This document shows, piece after piece, positions 8,860 through 18,547 of a DNA stretch of 64,000 nucleotides. This DNA comes from Sulfurospirillum diekertiae (GTDB lineage: Bacteria; Campylobacterota; Campylobacteria; Campylobacterales; Sulfurospirillaceae): contig NZ_CP021416.1 of the NCBI RefSeq assembly GCF_002162315.1, forward strand, positions 496,001 through 560,000. Reading direction: 5' to 3'. Each line of letters begins with the position of its first letter. Within the stretch, counting starts at the first letter, position 1. The notes beneath the pieces are model-generated. The model made no database searches. It was not told the DNA's origin and saw nothing but the letters and a program-made list of their open reading frames with translations. Both the position numbers and the translations under genes were made by a program.

Positions 8860-10766
8860 TAGAAAACCCACCTAAAGGAGAGAGTGACACTTCGATCATT
8901 GTCATCTAATGCAAAATTGGTTTTTCCAAAATTTTCTAAATACAGTGACTTTGTCGATTTATCTAAAATGTTGCTTGCTTTAATACTATAACTCAAATCT
9001 TTTGTGACATGATAGGTCGCACCAAGGCTCATATCAAAGCTATTGGGAATATCAAGATTAAGGTATTCATAGCCATTTCGATAGATCACTGAAGTGAAGT
9101 AATCAAACTTTTGATACCCACCCATAAATTTGATAAAACCGCCTTTGGTTGAGTTATTGACGGTCTCACTCAAATTGGAAGTATAGTAATTGAGTTTGAT
9201 TTTGTCCCTATTGGAAAAGCTATACTCGTAGTCAAAGATGAGCCCATTTGTGGTGATAGTACGGTCAATATTGATAAATCCAACAGGAGTAAGATAGAGA
9301 AAATTATCCATATCAACATGATTGTAGTTAATGCCAAATTTGGAATCTCCTTCGGTATAAACCGCCTCGAGGGTATAGATATAATACTGCTGAGATTTGA
9401 GATTGGGTTTAGTTCTATCGGCATAATCGACATTGTAAAAAGATGGAGGAAGGGCTGTTTGGGTATAAAAACTTTTAAATCCCCAATTTTCGGTTGGGGT
9501 ATAGATAGCGCCAACTCTTAAAAGCGTCTCTGTACTGTCTTGTAGGTAGGCATTACGATCATAGGAATCAAGTTTTGCATTAGCCACTAAAATAAGTGTA
9601 TCGTTTAGTTTATAATTGTCTTGAAAGAGTATCGATGAAGTGGTCTCTTCATCAAAAGCGTTATAGTTTCCTACATTGCGTGTTTGATTCATGAAATTGG
9701 TGGTTTCACGGTTTTGCACATCATAGGTTTTGTTTTTAACATTGAGTGCTGCGATGAATGAATTGTCTTCAACATCAAATGATTTAGAAAGATAGGCATT
9801 GGTTTTGAAAAATCATAGATCTTCGTTAAAATTTTTAGGAATGGTTGCCCCAAGATTGGAGAAATTTAAAACAGGGATCAGTCCTATACCTTGCGCATTT
9901 GCTTCATCATAACTTCGATCATTCACATCGACAGAGAGGTTGGCTTTAAGCGACTTGTCGTCTAGAAAATAGTGTGTATAGTTAATGAAAAAATCTTTGG
10001 AGAGATTTTGTCCACTATCAGGTGTAGCATCAAGGGCGAGTCCCGCATAATTATTTTTAGAAACATCCGTATAGCCCATGTTGATTTTTGTCGTTTCATT
10101 GCTAACGTCGGCATAAAGATATTTCTTATCGCCATTGGTATTAAGTTTATGACCATCGTAAAGTGTTGTATATTTAATCTGTTCATGGTTGAGAAACATT
10201 AAATAAGACCAACCATTTTCCAAACTTGAAGAGTTGGTAAAACTTTCTGAATGAGAACCTTTTGTTGTGATCAATCCATTGAGTTCAGAGCCATTCTCTT
10301 TCAGCGCTGATTTGGTGTAAATACGTACAAAATAGATACCTGTTTCATTCCCAAAGGAAAAGGAGCTCTCACCATAGTAAATCTCAACGTGATCAACAAA
10401 ATCTAAAGGTAAATCGCTCCAAGAGAGTGAAGTGGATTGATCGTAACCTGAACTGATCTCATGGTCATTAATGAAAAATCTAAAGAAGCCGCTGGTTGTT
10501 GTTTTGGAACCGATAAGAGAGTAATTGGTCAATCCAAATTGGTTGGTATTAACGTTAAGAAGAGGGAGTTCTTTTAAAATATCGTTGAGTTTAGTGTACT
10601 GCATCAATCGAATTTCTTTTTGCGAATAAATAACGACATGCCCAATTTTTTCATTGACGGTTTGCAATGAATTATCAGAAGTTGTTTTATATTCTTGAAG
10701 TAAAGAGTCGAGTGTGTCAGCTAAGAGTAGACCGACACTTAATGCAATCAATAAAATAATTTTCAT
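8859..10766 (-). pseudogene. TonB-dependent receptor interrupted by one TGA
   Basis: Two open segments in the same minus-strand frame (10766-9813 and about 9812-8859) are separated only by a TGA at 9815-9813. Read through, they give a protein of about 634 residues: signal peptide (MKIILLIALSVGLLLAD), a plug domain (LNDILKELPLLNVN, FINDHEISSGYDQ, VDHVEIYYG), then a long β-barrel ending in a C-terminal aromatic residue (LSFRWVF), as in TonB-dependent or colicin-receptor-type outer-membrane proteins. Adjacent homopolymers cannot explain the stop. It is either a recent nonsense mutation or a base error; the rest of the frame shows no decay. The next gene is translationally coupled to its stop. 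Confidence 0.8.
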
Positions 10767-10955
10767 CTGTTTATTCAGTGATTCCTTATATTTGATACTA
10801 TATGCATATGGGAAATATTAGTATAGAGAAGAAGAGCTTAATACTATATTTTTATATCACAAAAAGATTACAAGGCGGAGGATTGTTTATTCTTATCGTT
10901 TGAGAGGCTGTGAAAATCGAATAGATTTAAATTACATGTAAAGAGAAGGCGTAGA

Positions 10956-11300
10956 CTATTCTACGCTTCTTACTTTTTTCATCTCTTCTTCTCTTTCTTT
11001 GAGAAAGAGTTCTAAGTTATATTTGAGACGATACTGTGGTGTCATAAGATGAATGAGTACATCCCCCATATCAATCACCGTCCAGTTATCATCGGCATCA
11101 ACATTTAAAAAGCTTTCACCTGCGCCTTTGAGCTCTGTTTTGAGATGATCTAAAAGTGAAAGCCCGTGTCGCTCACCCATTGTGGTTGCAATAACAACGG
11201 TGTTAACAAAATAATCTTTGCCACTCATATCAAATACTTGTATATCTTCTGCTTTTTTATCGCTCAGAGCAGTTACGATTCTTTCAATTCTATTATCCAT
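10956..11300 (-). CDS. rsfS: Possible separate RsfS from an internal start
   Basis: ATG at 11300-11298 is in frame with nadD and is preceded by AAGGA with a 5-base spacing, a better site than many true starts in this window. It would give a 114-residue RsfS of normal family length. RsfS binds ribosomal protein L14 (uL14) and blocks subunit joining. Whether the cell makes the fusion, the short form or both cannot be decided from sequence. Confidence 0.6.
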   Translation of the reverse strand: MDNRIERIVTALSDKKAEDIQVFDMSGKDYFVNTVVIATTMGERHGLSLLDHLKTELKGAGESFLNVDADDNWTVIDMGDVLIHLMTPQYRLKYNLELFLKEREEEMKKVRSVE

Positions 11301-11837
11301 TGGATTCCTTGTATAAAACGCTATCACTTCATTTTTGATGGCTTTTGGAATAAATCTTGGGTCCAAAAATGAGCGGAGCTTTGAAGAACTGATATTAACA
11401 TTAATTGGTAAAATTTTCAAGTCTTTTGGGGGAGTAAACTCTCCTCTGGGTGCTACTACAAATTCAACAAGCTTACAAAGCTCATCATAGCGGTTCCATT
11501 TAGGAAGAGAGGAAAAACTATCACTTCCAACGAGTAAAAAGAGTTTTGCTTCTGGATACAAACTCTTTACATGTAAAACAGTTTCAATGGTAGGAACTTG
11601 CCTTTTTTGATCACATTCATAGGAAAAAATTTCGACCTTCTCCATACCTTCAAACATCTTAGCCAGCCATTTCTGGCGCATTGATGCGGGGGCGCAAAAG
11701 CTCTCTTTAAAAGGGCTGAGGTAAGTAGTCACGACTAAAAGCTTGTCAATATCAAGAATTTCAAGGGCTTTTTTAACAATGAGTTCGTGCCCAGAGTGAG
11801 GAGGATCGAAAGAACCTCCAAAAATAGCTATATTCAA
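10956..11837 (-). CDS. nadD: NadD nicotinate-nucleotide adenylyltransferase fused to ribosome silencing factor RsfS
   Basis: A 293-residue frame. Residues 1-179 are NadD, which makes NaAD from NaMN: MNIAIFGGSFDPPHSGH with the nucleotidyltransferase GxFDPxHxGH motif, and ISSSKLR near the end. Residues 180-293 are a complete RsfS (DUF143) domain containing KKAEDIQVFDM, VVIATTMGERH and NWTVIDMGDVLIHLM. In related genera these are two adjacent genes. The junction is Met180, preceded by a strong ribosome binding site, so this may be a fused frame that still expresses RsfS separately. It is transcribed divergently from gapA. Confidence 0.9.
   Translation of the reverse strand: MNIAIFGGSFDPPHSGHELIVKKALEILDIDKLLVVTTYLSPFKESFCAPASMRQKWLAKMFEGMEKVEIFSYECDQKRQVPTIETVLHVKSLYPEAKLFLLVGSDSFSSLPKWNRYDELCKLVEFVVAPRGEFTPPKDLKILPINVNISSSKLRSFLDPRFIPKAIKNEVIAFYTRNPMDNRIERIVTALSDKKAEDIQVFDMSGKDYFVNTVVIATTMGERHGLSLLDHLKTELKGAGESFLNVDADDNWTVIDMGDVLIHLMTPQYRLKYNLELFLKEREEEMKKVRSVE
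11566..11577. repeat. Palindrome TTTACATGTAAA copy 2 (in nadD)
   Basis: Exact copy inside the NadD coding region, read as Leu-His-Val-Lys. Confidence 0.97.
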
Positions 11838-11880
11838 CTGTAAGACTCCATGTACTTTAAACTTTTTTATACATCATTTT

Positions 11881-11910
11881 TGCTAAAATAATTCGCTTTT
11901 CTAAAAGCGA
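11881..11910 (+). promoter_or_regulatory. Extended -10 promoter and small inverted repeat before gapA
   Basis: TGCTAAAAT at 11881-11889 reads as an extended -10 (TGn plus TAAAAT), the usual vegetative signal in this phylum where -35 boxes are weak. Just downstream, TCGCTTTT / AAAAGCGA (11893-11900 and 11903-11910) forms an inverted repeat over the expected transcription start, a possible operator or 5' hairpin. Confidence 0.55.
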
Positions 11911-11949
11911 GTATGGATTAAAACGACTATTATATCAAAAGGAATACCT

Positions 11950-12951
11950 ATGGCACTCAAAATTGCTATAAATGGATTTGGTCGCATCGGAAGATGTGTT
12001 GCTAGAATTATTGATTCACGCGATGACGTTGAGCTTGTATGTGTGAATGACACAGCTGAACGTGCTACCACAAAACAACTACTTAAATACGATAGTGTCC
12101 ATGGTGTTTTCCAAGGTCACGTTGAATTGCTTGAAAATGATTATATGCAAATAGGAAAATCAAACGTTAAAATGTTTTCAACCCGTGATGCCAAAGAGCT
12201 CAATTTCGCAGATTATGGCGTGGATGTCGTGCTTGAATGTACGGGGGCGCTTTTAACGCAAAAAGATATGCAGGTGTTTATTGACAATGGTGTCAAAAAA
12301 GTTGTTCTTTCTGCCCCTGCAAAAGATGATACACCAACCTTCGTTTTAGGTGTCAATGAACATACCTATGCAGGGCAAGCCATCGTCTCCAATGCTAGCT
12401 GTACAACTAACTGTTTAGGACCTGTAGCAAAAGTACTCGATGATGCGTTTGGTATTGACAAAGGTTTGATGACAACGGTTCACTCTTACACCAATGATCA
12501 AAATATTTTAGATGTGAAGCATCGTAAAAATGATTTACGTCGTGCACGCGCAGCGGCTGTGAATATGATCCCAACGAGTACGGGTGCTGCCAAAGCGATC
12601 GGCCTGGTTCTTCCGCACCTTAAAGGACGTTTACACGGACAAAGCGTACGTGTTCCAACGCCTAATGTCTCAATGGTTGACCTTAATGTTATCCTTAAGA
12701 AAGAGACAACCAAAGAAGAAATCAATGCGCTCTTTACTGAAAATGCTAATGGTAAACTAAAGGGTATTCTCGAAGTCGATGTTGAACAACGGGTTTCTCA
12801 AGATTTCGTGACTACTTCATGGAGTTCCATTGTTGCAGTCGATTTGACACAAGTTATTTGCGGCAATATGGTCAAAGTGATGGCATGGTATGACAATGAG
12901 TGGGGCTATTCGACACGTTTGATCGATATGGCAGTCCACGTAAGTAAATAA
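11950..12951 (+). CDS. gapA: Glyceraldehyde-3-phosphate dehydrogenase, type I
   Basis: A 333-residue cytoplasmic enzyme interconverting glyceraldehyde-3-phosphate and 1,3-bisphosphoglycerate. The N-terminal NAD fold INGFGRIGR, the catalytic Cys in SNASCTTNCLGP (about residue 151) and the C-terminal WYDNEWGYS are all intact. AAAGGA lies upstream of ATG 11950. It is first in a gapA-pgk-tpiA-fabI run with short gaps, probably one operon serving gluconeogenesis in an organism of this group. Confidence 0.97.
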   Translation: MALKIAINGFGRIGRCVARIIDSRDDVELVCVNDTAERATTKQLLKYDSVHGVFQGHVELLENDYMQIGKSNVKMFSTRDAKELNFADYGVDVVLECTGALLTQKDMQVFIDNGVKKVVLSAPAKDDTPTFVLGVNEHTYAGQAIVSNASCTTNCLGPVAKVLDDAFGIDKGLMTTVHSYTNDQNILDVKHRKNDLRRARAAAVNMIPTSTGAAKAIGLVLPHLKGRLHGQSVRVPTPNVSMVDLNVILKKETTKEEINALFTENANGKLKGILEVDVEQRVSQDFVTTSWSSIVAVDLTQVICGNMVKVMAWYDNEWGYSTRLIDMAVHVSK

Positions 12952-12962
12952 AAGGATAGGGA

Positions 12963-14162
12963 ATGATTCGCTCCATTAGAGATTTGGATATTGAAGGTAA
13001 AAAAGTTTTTATTCGTTGTGATTTCAATGTGCCTTTAGATGAGTTCACCAATATTACGGACGATAGACGTGTACGTTCAGCGATTCCTACCATTCGTTAC
13101 TGTTTAGATCATGGGTGCTCTATCATTTTGGCAAGTCACTTGGGACGTCCAAAAGGTGCTGTGGATGAGAAATATTCACTTGCTCCCGTCCAGATGAGGC
13201 TAAAACGTCTTTTAGACAAAGAGGTCGTTTTGGCGACCGATGTGATTGGTAAAGATGCAACGGAAAAAGCAGCGGCTTTACAACCGGGTGAAATTTTACT
13301 GTTAGAAAATCTTCGTTTCAGTAAAGGTGAAACTGCTAATGACGAAGAGTTTGCAAAAGCGCTGGCTGATATGGCAGAAGTGTACATCAACGATGCATTT
13401 GGTGTATGCCACCGTGCACATGCTTCCGTTGAAGCAATTACACACTATTTTAATGAAAAAAGTTCTGCAGCAGGATTTCTCCTTCAAAAAGAGGTTGAAT
13501 TTTCTAAAAACCTTCTTCGCCGTCCAACACGCCCATTTGTAGCCGTTGTCGGTGGTAGTAAAGTCAGTGGTAAACTTCAAGCTCTGGTCAACTTACTCCC
13601 TCGTGTTGATAAACTTGTTATTGGTGGCGGTATGGCGTTTACCTTCTTAAAAGCGCAAGGGCTGGATATTGGTAATTCAATCGTTGAAGACGAATTACTT
13701 GATGAAGCAAACCGCGTTATGGAAGAGGCTAAACGTTTAGGGGTCAAAATTTACCTTCCCGTGGATGTTGTTGCCGCACAAACGTGCTCTCAAGATGCTA
13801 CGATCAAGTTTGTGACGGTTCAAGAAATTCCAAAAGGTTGGATGGGCTTAGATATTGGGCCTGCAACATCTCGACTTTTTAGAGAGGCACTCGCGGATGC
13901 GCAAACGATTCTCTGGAATGGGCCAATGGGTGTTTTTGAGCTTGAAAAATTTTCCAAAGGTAGTTTTAAAATGTCCCATGTGATTGCAGAAGCTCACGCA
14001 ACAACCGTTGTGGGTGGTGGCGATACTGCCGATGTGGTTGCCCGTGCAGGCGATGCTGATGAGATGACCTTCATCTCTACAGGGGGTGGCGCAAGTTTAG
14101 AGCTTATCGAAGGTAAAGAGCTTCCAGGTGTTAAAGTTTTAAGTAAAGATGAGACTGAGTAA
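12963..14162 (+). CDS. pgk: Phosphoglycerate kinase
   Basis: A 399-residue monomeric kinase passing phosphate between 1,3-bisphosphoglycerate and ADP. Seen are [11 protein letters not shown] near the N-terminus, the substrate-binding SHLGRPKG, the hinge [10 protein letters not shown] and the nucleotide-binding GGGDTADVV. It starts 11 bases after gapA with AAAGGATAGG upstream and ends 2 bases before tpiA. Confidence 0.97.
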   Translation: MIRSIRDLDIEGKKVFIRCDFNVPLDEFTNITDDRRVRSAIPTIRYCLDHGCSIILASHLGRPKGAVDEKYSLAPVQMRLKRLLDKEVVLATDVIGKDATEKAAALQPGEILLLENLRFSKGETANDEEFAKALADMAEVYINDAFGVCHRAHASVEAITHYFNEKSSAAGFLLQKEVEFSKNLLRRPTRPFVAVVGGSKVSGKLQALVNLLPRVDKLVIGGGMAFTFLKAQGLDIGNSIVEDELLDEANRVMEEAKRLGVKIYLPVDVVAAQTCSQDATIKFVTVQEIPKGWMGLDIGPATSRLFREALADAQTILWNGPMGVFELEKFSKGSFKMSHVIAEAHATTVVGGGDTADVVARAGDADEMTFISTGGGASLELIEGKELPGVKVLSKDETE

Positions 14163-14164
14163 GC

Positions 14165-14878
14165 ATGATTATTGCTTCAAATTTCAAAACAAACTACACC
14201 AGAGGCGCTGCAAAGGCTTTTATCAAAGAGATTCAATCCTTTATTTCGCAAACAAACAGTGAACAACAGGTACGTATCTTTGCACCCTTTACTGCGCTTG
14301 ATCATTTTGATGAAGTATCAAATCTCAAAGTTGGTGCACAAAACTTTTATCCGGTACAGAGTGGTTCTTATACGGGTGAAATTGGCTTTGAGCAGCTTGA
14401 AGAATTTGGTATTGATACGGTGCTTATTGGGCACAGTGAGAGACGTCATATTCTTAAAGAATCACAAAATTTTATCGCTACAAAATATGATTTTGCGAAG
14501 GCAAGAGAAGTAGAAATTATCTACTGCATTGGTGAGCCTGCTGAGATTCGTGTGCAAGGCATTGATGCTGTCATGAGTTATCTTTGGGAACAATTTGAAG
14601 GTATTGAAATTAACTATGACAAACTCATCATTGCGTACGAGCCTGTTTGGGCGATTGGTACAGGACTCACTGCTAGTTTAGAAGACATTGAAGAAGTTTT
14701 AACACGACTTCGTGAAAAACTCTGCACACCTCTGTTGTATGGGGGTAGTGTAAAAGTTGATAATATAGACGCTATTTTACATGTAAAGGCATGTGATGGT
14801 GTTTTAGTAGGAACAGCTAGTTGGAATGAAAAAGCATTTTGCGAGATGATTCGTATCGCAGATAACGTAACAAAATAA
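14165..14878 (+). CDS. tpiA: Triosephosphate isomerase
   Basis: A 237-residue TIM-barrel enzyme, somewhat shorter than the 250 residues common elsewhere but normal for Campylobacterota. It has the substrate Asn/Lys in ASNFKTN, the catalytic His in LIGHSERR, the catalytic Glu in IAYEPVWAIGTG and the phosphate-binding LYGGSVK. A copy of the 12-bp palindrome lies inside the gene (14776), encoding LHVK just before the final strand. Confidence 0.96.
   Translation: MIIASNFKTNYTRGAAKAFIKEIQSFISQTNSEQQVRIFAPFTALDHFDEVSNLKVGAQNFYPVQSGSYTGEIGFEQLEEFGIDTVLIGHSERRHILKESQNFIATKYDFAKAREVEIIYCIGEPAEIRVQGIDAVMSYLWEQFEGIEINYDKLIIAYEPVWAIGTGLTASLEDIEEVLTRLREKLCTPLLYGGSVKVDNIDAILHVKACDGVLVGTASWNEKAFCEMIRIADNVTK
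14776..14787. repeat. Palindrome TTTACATGTAAA copy 3 (in tpiA)
   Basis: Exact copy inside tpiA, read as Leu-His-Val-Lys. Confidence 0.97.
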
Positions 14879-14888
14879 GAGGAGTTAG

Positions 14889-15713
<825 letters not shown>

Positions 15714-15722
15714 GGTAAACGC

Positions 15723-16688
15723 ATGAAATTAGTGCTGCAAAAACTTGGATATGTAGTACTAATGCTCTGCATTATCTCGTTGATCTCTTTTGGAGCAATT
15801 CATCTTGCTCCAAACTCTTTCTTTGCCAGTGGTGAGCTCAATCCTAACATCACACCTGAAGCATTAGAGCAACTCAAACATGTTTATGGGCTCGATCAAT
15901 CTTTACCAGCACAATTTTTTGCATGGTTTAAAGCGATGCTCCAACTCGACTTTGGTATCTCGTTTGCTAGTGGTAAGGCTGTGCGCGATGAGATTCTAGA
16001 GAGACTTCCTATTACCCTTTTGATGAATGTTGTGAGTTTGATTTTTGTCTTTATACTGGCTTTGTATTGGGGTATAAAATCTGCTATGAAGCAATCAAGC
16101 TTGTATGATAAAAGCATCAAACAGTTTGCGCTCATTAGCTATGCCATGCCTTCTTTTTACCTCTCCCTTCTTTTGGTGATTGTATTTTCCGTTCAATGGA
16201 AATTCTTCCCCATTTCAGGACTACATTCGCAAGGTATCAATGGTAATAGCATGATTTATATACTTGATATGGCATGGCATCTTGTTTTACCTATCTTTGT
16301 AATGGTCTTTGGTGGGCTTGGTAGCTTGATTTTGTATGTGCGAAGTTTGACACTCAATATTTTGAAGAGTGATTATATCTTTTTTGCAAAAAGTAGAGGC
16401 ATTGAAGGAAGAGCACTTTTAACACATTTTATTCTCCCCAATCTCTCTCCTCCGATTGTTACGATTCTAGGGCTTTCGCTTCCTGGGTTGATTGGTGGAA
16501 GTGTCATTTTAGAGTCTATTTTTGCGATTAACGGTATGGGACTCTTATTTTATCAAAGTGCATTAAGTAGGGATTACCCTGTGATTATGGGAATACTGAT
16601 TATTTCATCTTTCTTGACTTTATTTGGCAATATGATTGCCGATTTGATTTTAACAAAACTCAATCCTCATTTTAAACGACGAGGATAA
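15723..16688 (+). CDS. Peptide/nickel-type ABC transporter permease (DppB/OppB family), orphan
   Basis: A 321-residue inner-membrane protein with about six hydrophobic helices. The N-terminal helix followed by the HLAPNSFF/GLDQSLPAQF segment is typical of DppB/OppB permeases, and the cytoplasmic loop YIFFAKSRGIEGRALLTHF is the ATPase-contacting EAA loop. It starts 9 bases after fabI. The usual partners (second permease, two ATPases, binding protein) are absent on either side, so the complex must be completed from elsewhere. Confidence 0.88.
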   Translation: MKLVLQKLGYVVLMLCIISLISFGAIHLAPNSFFASGELNPNITPEALEQLKHVYGLDQSLPAQFFAWFKAMLQLDFGISFASGKAVRDEILERLPITLLMNVVSLIFVFILALYWGIKSAMKQSSLYDKSIKQFALISYAMPSFYLSLLLVIVFSVQWKFFPISGLHSQGINGNSMIYILDMAWHLVLPIFVMVFGGLGSLILYVRSLTLNILKSDYIFFAKSRGIEGRALLTHFILPNLSPPIVTILGLSLPGLIGGSVILESIFAINGMGLLFYQSALSRDYPVIMGILIISSFLTLFGNMIADLILTKLNPHFKRRG

Positions 16689-16710
16689 ATAATTTTAAAA
16701 GGAGCCAACA

Positions 16711-16864
16711 ATGAAAAATATTCTTTTAGTGCTAGTAACTGTTTTATTAATGAGTGGCTGTGCGACATGGGGTGGTATTAAAAAAAGATGCTAAAGATGG
16801 CGCCCAATGGACCAAAGAGAAGGTCAATCATGGTGCTGAATACGTGAAAGAAAAGACAGAGTAG
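16711..16864 (+). CDS. Small entericidin-like lipoprotein, frameshifted
   Basis: ATG 16711 follows AAAGGAGCC. The first 27 codons give a lipoprotein signal with lipobox (LLMSGC, Cys17) and then run into TAA at 16794. Removing one A from the A7 run at 16780-16786 restores a 50-residue protein ending at 16864, whose mature part (DAKDGAQWTKEKVNHGAEY) resembles small entericidin-type lipoproteins. I give the corrected extent. Confidence 0.7.
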
Positions 16865-16878
16865 GTTTACAAAAAAGG

Positions 16879-16912
16879 TTTACATGTAAAGCAAAAAAGC
16901 TTTACATGTAAA
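16879..16912. terminator. Hairpin built from two copies of the 12-bp palindrome
   Basis: Two exact copies of TTTACATGTAAA (16879-16890 and 16901-16912) together form a perfect 14-bp inverted repeat (TTTACATGTAAAGC / GCTTTACATGTAAA) around an AAAAAA loop. It sits between the convergent lipoprotein and nusA genes and could act as a bidirectional terminator. It lacks a long T tail on either side. Confidence 0.6.
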
Positions 16913-16919
16913 GAAGTTC

Positions 16920-18044
16920 TTAAAGTCCGCCAAAAAGATTTTTAAGGGCGTTTGGATCACGATCAAGTTGGTCATCATTGGAAGATTCACCTGCTGTTTG
17001 GGTTGATGAAGCAGACTCGACCAATTCAATTTCAAATCCCGTGAGCATTGATGTAAGACGAATATTGATACCATTCTTACCAATTGCTTTTGATTTTTGA
17101 TCGCTCGGAAGTGTTACAATGGCTTTACCATTTTGAATTTTGACATTAGAAATAATCGCAGGAGAAAGCGCACGTGCGATAAAGATTTCTGGGATATTGG
17201 AGTATTCGATACAGTCAATATTTTCATTATGTAACTCTTTACTGACCGCATTAATTCTCACACCTTTTGTACCGACAGTTGCTCCAACAGCGTCAATATT
17301 AGGGTGCAATGAACTGAGAGCTACTTTTGCACGTTCTCCTGGAATTCTAGCACTGCCAATAATTTTAATAAGTTCATCTTTAATCTCAGGTACTTCAAGT
17401 TCTAAAAGAGATTCTAAAAATTTTGGGCTGGTACGAGAAAGTTCGACATACATCCCTTGTGATTTATCAATTAAAACTTTTCGAATAACACTTTTAACCA
17501 CGTTTCCGACTTTGAATTTTTCACCCTTGATACGGTTTTTGCGTGGCAATACCGCTCGGATTTCTTCTATTTCAATATACGTATTTTCGTCGTTATCAAC
17601 TCTTACAACAGATCCGAAAACAGTTTTGCCTACAAGTTTTTGATATTTTTCAAAAATATTGTTTTCAAGTAAGCGTTGAATGTGGTATTCAAGTTCTTTT
17701 TGAAGCGTTGCAGCGGCTGTTCTACCTAGGTTATCAAGAGGTAATTCATACGTGAGTTCATCACCAATTTCGATGTCTGGGTCAACCTCTTTAGCGTCTT
17801 TAATAGCAATAAAATTTTCATTACCTTCTAAAAGTCTTGTATCATCAGGTTCAACGACAATGACTTTTTGATAGAGTTTAAGTGTTTTAGTTGCTGGATC
17901 AATTTCAGCGCCATATTCGTATTCTGCACCATAAATTCTTTTGGCTGTTTTGACAAGAGCAAGTGTAACGGTATTTTTAACTTCGTTAATATCCAACCCT
18001 TTTTCATGGGCAATAGATTCTATAATGTCTATAATTTTTTCCAT
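16920..18044 (-). CDS. nusA: Transcription termination/antitermination factor NusA
   Basis: A 374-residue RNA polymerase-binding factor. The order is an N-terminal polymerase-binding domain, an S1 domain (about 130-200, VGKTVFGSVVRVDNDENTYIEIEEI) and two KH domains ending in KSKAIGKNGINIRLTSMLTGFEIEL (quoted in part by position, residues about 330-352). It lacks the acidic C-terminal repeats of E. coli NusA, normal for this phylum. ATG 18044 is preceded by AAGGAAACC. Confidence 0.95.
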   Translation of the reverse strand: MEKIIDIIESIAHEKGLDINEVKNTVTLALVKTAKRIYGAEYEYGAEIDPATKTLKLYQKVIVVEPDDTRLLEGNENFIAIKDAKEVDPDIEIGDELTYELPLDNLGRTAAATLQKELEYHIQRLLENNIFEKYQKLVGKTVFGSVVRVDNDENTYIEIEEIRAVLPRKNRIKGEKFKVGNVVKSVIRKVLIDKSQGMYVELSRTSPKFLESLLELEVPEIKDELIKIIGSARIPGERAKVALSSLHPNIDAVGATVGTKGVRINAVSKELHNENIDCIEYSNIPEIFIARALSPAIISNVKIQNGKAIVTLPSDQKSKAIGKNGINIRLTSMLTGFEIELVESASSTQTAGESSNDDQLDRDPNALKNLFGGL

Positions 18045-18224
18045 AGGTTTCCTTAATAAAGATACGTATTTTTATATCATGGTGTAATCGCAATGATGAA
18101 AAATCAAAAATGGAAATTTAAACGATTGCGGTGAAGAGTAAGGATTATAACTAAAATCTTCTTTTATTTTTCTTTATGAGAAGGGGGTTGTTTGCTTTTA
18201 ATGAGGAATTTATTGAAATTAAAG

Positions 18225-18230
18225 TATACT
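18225..18230 (+). promoter_or_regulatory. Candidate -10 box before the HP0268-family gene
   Basis: TATACT at 18225-18230 lies 66 bases before the start codon in an AT-rich stretch without a recognisable -35 element. The 250 bases between nusA and this gene otherwise show nothing I can name. Confidence 0.35.
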
Positions 18231-18295
18231 TCGCGATATATCTTTGTGCGTGTTGTACACATACGATAATTTTTGCGATAGAAAAGAGGTTTACA

Positions 18296-18538
18296 ATGGA
18301 AATCAAATTAGCACGAAATGAAATTAATGGAAAACCAAAGACAATTACATTGGAAAAAGTGACTGAGATTATCGAAAAAGAGGGACAAAAGATCTTCTAT
18401 TTTGATAAAGAAAACTCTCATAAAGACCTCGTAAGCTTAGTGGAGCACTTTGAGGCTCAAGGGTTTAGTGTCTATTTACGAGATATTCGCTACGGTTTGG
18501 GTGAGAGCGATTACATGTACGAAGTACATATCCTTTAA
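18296..18538 (+). CDS. HP0268-family small protein
   Basis: An 80-residue protein starting at ATG 18296 (AGAGG upstream), beginning MEIKLARNEINGKPKTI. Its position immediately before miaB matches Helicobacter pylori HP0268 next to HP0269 (miaB). HP0268 has been described structurally as a small nuclease; whether this homologue keeps that activity is not visible. It ends LRDIRYGLGESDYMYEVHIL, typical of the family. Confidence 0.75.
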   Translation: MEIKLARNEINGKPKTITLEKVTEIIEKEGQKIFYFDKENSHKDLVSLVEHFEAQGFSVYLRDIRYGLGESDYMYEVHIL

Positions 18539-18547
18539 GGCTATATT

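Noticed and set aside
9813-9815. TGA in the TonB-dependent receptor as selenocysteine
   Set aside because: No selenoprotein family of this type is known and I see no obvious stem-loop placed like a SECIS just after the codon; mutation or base error is simpler.
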